Source: Phenylobacterium deserti
Lineage (GTDB): Bacteria > Pseudomonadota > Alphaproteobacteria > Caulobacterales > Caulobacteraceae
Direction: 5' to 3'
Length of the DNA stretch: 64,000 nucleotides
Assembly: GCA_945883235.1 (NCBI GenBank)
Contig: CAMCXF010000005.1
Coordinates: 1-64,000, forward strand
The position numbers and the translations under genes are program-made. Of the stretch, positions 62,087 through 64,000 are shown piece after piece (the first letter of the stretch is position 1; every line of letters begins with the position of its first letter). The notes under the pieces were generated by a model. It was not told where the DNA came from. It was given only the letters and a program-made list of their open reading frames with translations, and did no database searches.

Positions 62087-62683
62087 ATGAAAACGACGGT
62101 TGCTATGATCTTTGCCGGGGCTGTGGCCTTGAGCGGCGCGGTCCAGGCCCAGCCCTATCGGCCGGGCTCGGTCACGCTATATGACCAGCCCGGCTTTCAG
62201 GGCGCGTCGGTGACGATCACCCAGTCGGCGCCGGACCTTGGCAAATGGCGCTTCAATGATCGCGCCCAGAGCGCCCGCTTCGAGGGTCGCTGGTTGATTT
62301 GCGAGCACGACGACTTCAAGGGCCGTTGCCAGGAGGTGAGGGGCGACGTCGCCAATCTCCACACCCTGGGTCTGATGGCGCAGGTGTCGTCGTTGCAACC
62401 TGTTGGCCGTCCCGCAGGCCTTGGACCAGGGCGTCCTGACACCCCCCGGCGCGATGCGCGCGGAATTGAAGGCGTAACCACGGTGTTCTTCCCCCGCCCG
62501 ACTGTCGACGGGCTCGACGTAGCGGCGGGTGATCGCGGCGCAGATGTGTTCTGCCGCAGCCAGGGACTGGACCGAGCCCAGTGGTTTGATTCCAGCCAGC
62601 GCGCCCCGCAGGCCATCGGCCCCGAGGGCCAGATCGTCGGGCGCTCCAGCGTCCTGCGCGACCTGCTCTGCCGCAAACCTTGA
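62087..62683 (+). CDS. Secreted beta/gamma-crystallin-fold protein
   Basis: A 198-residue protein: signal peptide (MIFAGAVALSGAVQAQ), then two crystallin-like Greek-key motifs (SVTLYDQPGFQGASVTI, RWLICEHDDFKGRCQEV) and a C-terminal region with two Cys (VFCRSQGLDR, LLCRKP). Calcium binding or envelope stress roles are possible. Confidence 0.8.
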   Translation: MKTTVAMIFAGAVALSGAVQAQPYRPGSVTLYDQPGFQGASVTITQSAPDLGKWRFNDRAQSARFEGRWLICEHDDFKGRCQEVRGDVANLHTLGLMAQVSSLQPVGRPAGLGPGRPDTPRRDARGIEGVTTVFFPRPTVDGLDVAAGDRGADVFCRSQGLDRAQWFDSSQRAPQAIGPEGQIVGRSSVLRDLLCRKP

Positions 62684-62771
62684 CCGCGACGTACCCGCCT
62701 GCCTCTCTCGCGGACGGCGCTAGAAGTTAATTCGAGCAACCTTGGCTCCACTCCCCTTGTGGTGCCGTTGC

Positions 62772-62864
62772 GTAATTCCAGATTGGCTCCTGCGACGGGA
62801 GGTCATGGCCCTTCGCCCCTTGTGGGAGAAGGTGGGCCGCGCGAGCGGCTCGGATGAGGGGTCG
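62772..62864. repeat. Left inverted repeat flanking the DUF559 gene
   Basis: Begins GTAATTCCAGATTGGC and, nearer the gene, CCCTTCGCCCCTTGTGGG and GGATGAGGGGTCG around an inner hairpin GCCGC-gcga-GCGGC. The right repeat (63247-63337) is its reverse complement, with 42 of 42 core flank bases identical by eye and only the inner hairpin different. Confidence 0.8.
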
Positions 62865-62895
62865 AAAGCCGGTTCAGGATAAGTCACGCTGCAAT

Positions 62896-63239
62896 ATGGC
62901 TCGCCTCACCACCGTTCCGCAGGCTCGCGCTCTGCGCCGCAATGCGCCGGAGACCGAACGCCTGCTGTGGAAGCTGCTGCGTGATCGCAAGCTGGAAGGT
63001 TCCGGCGACAGGTCCCGCTCGGGCCTTACGTTCTGGACTTCGTCTGTATGCGCCATCGTTTGGTGATCGAGGCGGACGGCCCGTTTCACGATCCTGAACG
63101 GGATGCTGTGCGAGACGCCTGGCTGGCGGCAAAGGGTTTTCGGGTCCTGCGTTTCCCGAACACCGAGATCCAGCTCAAGGACTGGCAGGTCATCGGGCGA
63201 ATTCTCGAAGTCGTCGGAACGCCGCCACTCCAGCCATAG
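62896..63239 (+). pseudogene. Frameshifted DUF559 (Vsr-like) endonuclease
   Basis: DUF559 proteins have a PD-(D/E)xK/Vsr-like nuclease fold. The N-terminal half (MARLTTVPQARALRRNAPETERLLWKLL-type) is in one frame and the C-terminal half (MRHRLVIEADGPFH, FRVLRFPNTEIQLKDW) in another. Between them, an alternative reading RQVPLGPYVLDFVC joins up, indicating a small deletion near 63000. It lies inside near-perfect inverted repeats of about 90 bp. Confidence 0.8.
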
Positions 63240-63246
63240 GGCGGCA

Positions 63247-63337
63247 CGACCCCTCATCCGACCGCCTTCGGCGGCCACCTTCTCCCACAAGGGGCGAAGG
63301 GGCATAGGGTCAAGTTCCGCCGCCAATCCGGAATGAC
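63247..63337. repeat. Right inverted repeat flanking the DUF559 gene
   Basis: Begins CGACCCCTCATCCGA, has the inner hairpin CCGCC-gaa-GGCGG, then CCACCTTCTCCCACAAGG and GGCGAAGGG and ends CCAATCCGGAATGAC. A further partial copy (TCCCACAAAAGGCGAAGGG) follows at about 63345-63363. Confidence 0.8.
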
Positions 63338-63426
63338 CCAGCGGTCCCACAAAAGGCGAAGGGCGGCAGTGGCTTTCGTAGACAAAGTGTGACTGCCTAA
63401 CGCGGACGGCGACGGAGTTTGGCGAC

Positions 63427-64000
63427 ATGTTTCGAACAGCAACGGTTCTTTTTGCGGCCCTGGGTCTCATCGGCGCGGCGCCGGCGGATTTCCGGCAGCT
63501 TGATCCCGAAAACACCCTGGTGATCGACACCACAAAGGGCCGCATTGTCGTCGAACTGCGCCCCGAATTTGCGCCACAGGCGGTGGCCCGCATCAAGCTG
63601 CTGGCGCGCGAGAAGGTCTATGACGGCCTGCAGTTTCACCGCGTCATCGACGGCTTCGTCGCCCAGACTGGCAACCCCAACAACCGTGACGGGGGCGTCT
63701 CGGCCCACCCCGACCTGCCGCCGGAGTTCAGCTTCCGCATCCCGACGGAGACCGCAACGGTGGTGGTCGGTCGCAGCGACGGTCGCGAGGGTTTTGTGGG
63801 TGCCACGCCGTTCGCCGCCGTGTCCGCCAATGAACAGCGACTGTCGCCGGACCAGCGGTTGCGGGGCTGGGGTGCCTATTGCCCCGGCGTCATGGGCATG
63901 GGCCGCCAGGCCGACCCTGGCACGGCGAACAGCGAAATCTTCTTCATGCGAGAGGCGTCGCGGCGTCTGGACCATGACTATACCGTCGTGGGGCGCGCGG
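63427..64000 (+). CDS. Cyclophilin-type peptidyl-prolyl isomerase (cut by window end)
   Basis: Not in the ORF track because it is open at the window edge. ATG 63427 gives a signal peptide (MFRTATVLFAALGLIGAAPA), then a cyclophilin domain: VIDTTKGRIVVELRPEFAPQAVARI, DGLQFHRVIDGFVAQTGNPNN and EIFFMREASRRLDHDYTVVGRA. It folds periplasmic proteins by prolyl isomerisation. At least 191 residues are visible. Confidence 0.85.
   Translation, partial: MFRTATVLFAALGLIGAAPADFRQLDPENTLVIDTTKGRIVVELRPEFAPQAVARIKLLAREKVYDGLQFHRVIDGFVAQTGNPNNRDGGVSAHPDLPPEFSFRIPTETATVVVGRSDGREGFVGATPFAAVSANEQRLSPDQRLRGWGAYCPGVMGMGRQADPGTANSEIFFMREASRRLDHDYTVVGRA

Overview
The window is a 64 kb stretch of high-GC alphaproteobacterial chromosome. 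Gene content and order point to the Caulobacteraceae (Caulobacter, Phenylobacterium or Brevundimonas type); the genus cannot be fixed from sequence alone. The pointers are cobT and cobS near a divergent dnaJ-like/bolA pair and rpmB, a run of pgsA, pth, rplY, prs, pgeF, midA and lgt, a UrcA-family protein, a LexA-type GAAC-N7-GAAC box and a GANTC (CcrM) cluster. No rRNA, tRNA, CRISPR array, prophage or intact transposase was recognised.

Layout. 0.1-4.7 kb: a decayed toxin-like nuclease gene with a coupled DUF1963 (YwqG-like) gene and a LexA box upstream, then DUF1993, DUF427 and an ABC1/UbiB-like kinase whose 3' end runs into a second, truncated DUF1963 copy. 4.8-13.5 kb: housekeeping block (pgsA, pth, rplY, a lipoprotein, prs, pgeF, midA, lgt, ubiK-like, ybjN-like, cdd). 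13.5-21.8 kb: secreted M24 peptidase-like protein, GNAT, penicillin/AHL-acylase-like hydrolase, GFA protein, orphan BrnA-like antitoxin with a palindromic operator, a frameshifted secreted protein, a CMD-family protein and an SDR. 21.8-27.0 kb: a tight operon for a three-subunit molybdenum hydroxylase with a MoaD-like protein and an outer-membrane porin. 27.2-32.5 kb: PEP-mutase-like protein, rpmB with a terminator, and the coupled cobT/phytase-like/dienelactone hydrolase operon.

32.6-42.7 kb is an accessory block: two PQQ enzymes facing each other, a CPBP protein, a PLP enzyme, a HigBA module with a near-consensus promoter, a broken CopG/BrnA-type antitoxin, and an AT-rich island of small genes. 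42.7-56.3 kb: cobS, a TauD-like dioxygenase, a VOC protein, MFS carriers, an aminotransferase, an aldo/keto reductase, an AHL-lactonase-like MBL protein, a coupled Baeyer-Villiger monooxygenase/NUDIX pair, and the divergent dnaJ-like/bolA pair. 56.4-60.1 kb: a PaoABC-like aldehyde oxidoreductase operon. 60.1-64 kb: a lone response regulator, UrcA, pirin and crystallin-fold proteins, a frameshifted DUF559 endonuclease gene inside about 90-bp inverted repeats, and a cyclophilin cut by the window end.

Two themes stand out. The first is small conflict modules in various states of decay: an SOS-linked toxin/immunity locus, HigBA, an orphan BrnA and a dead BrnA/CopG. The second is palindromic repeats, one pair of which flanks the DUF559 gene with identical outer arms but different inner hairpins. 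Oxidative small-molecule metabolism (two Mo hydroxylases, two PQQ enzymes, a BVMO, a TauD) accounts for much of the rest.
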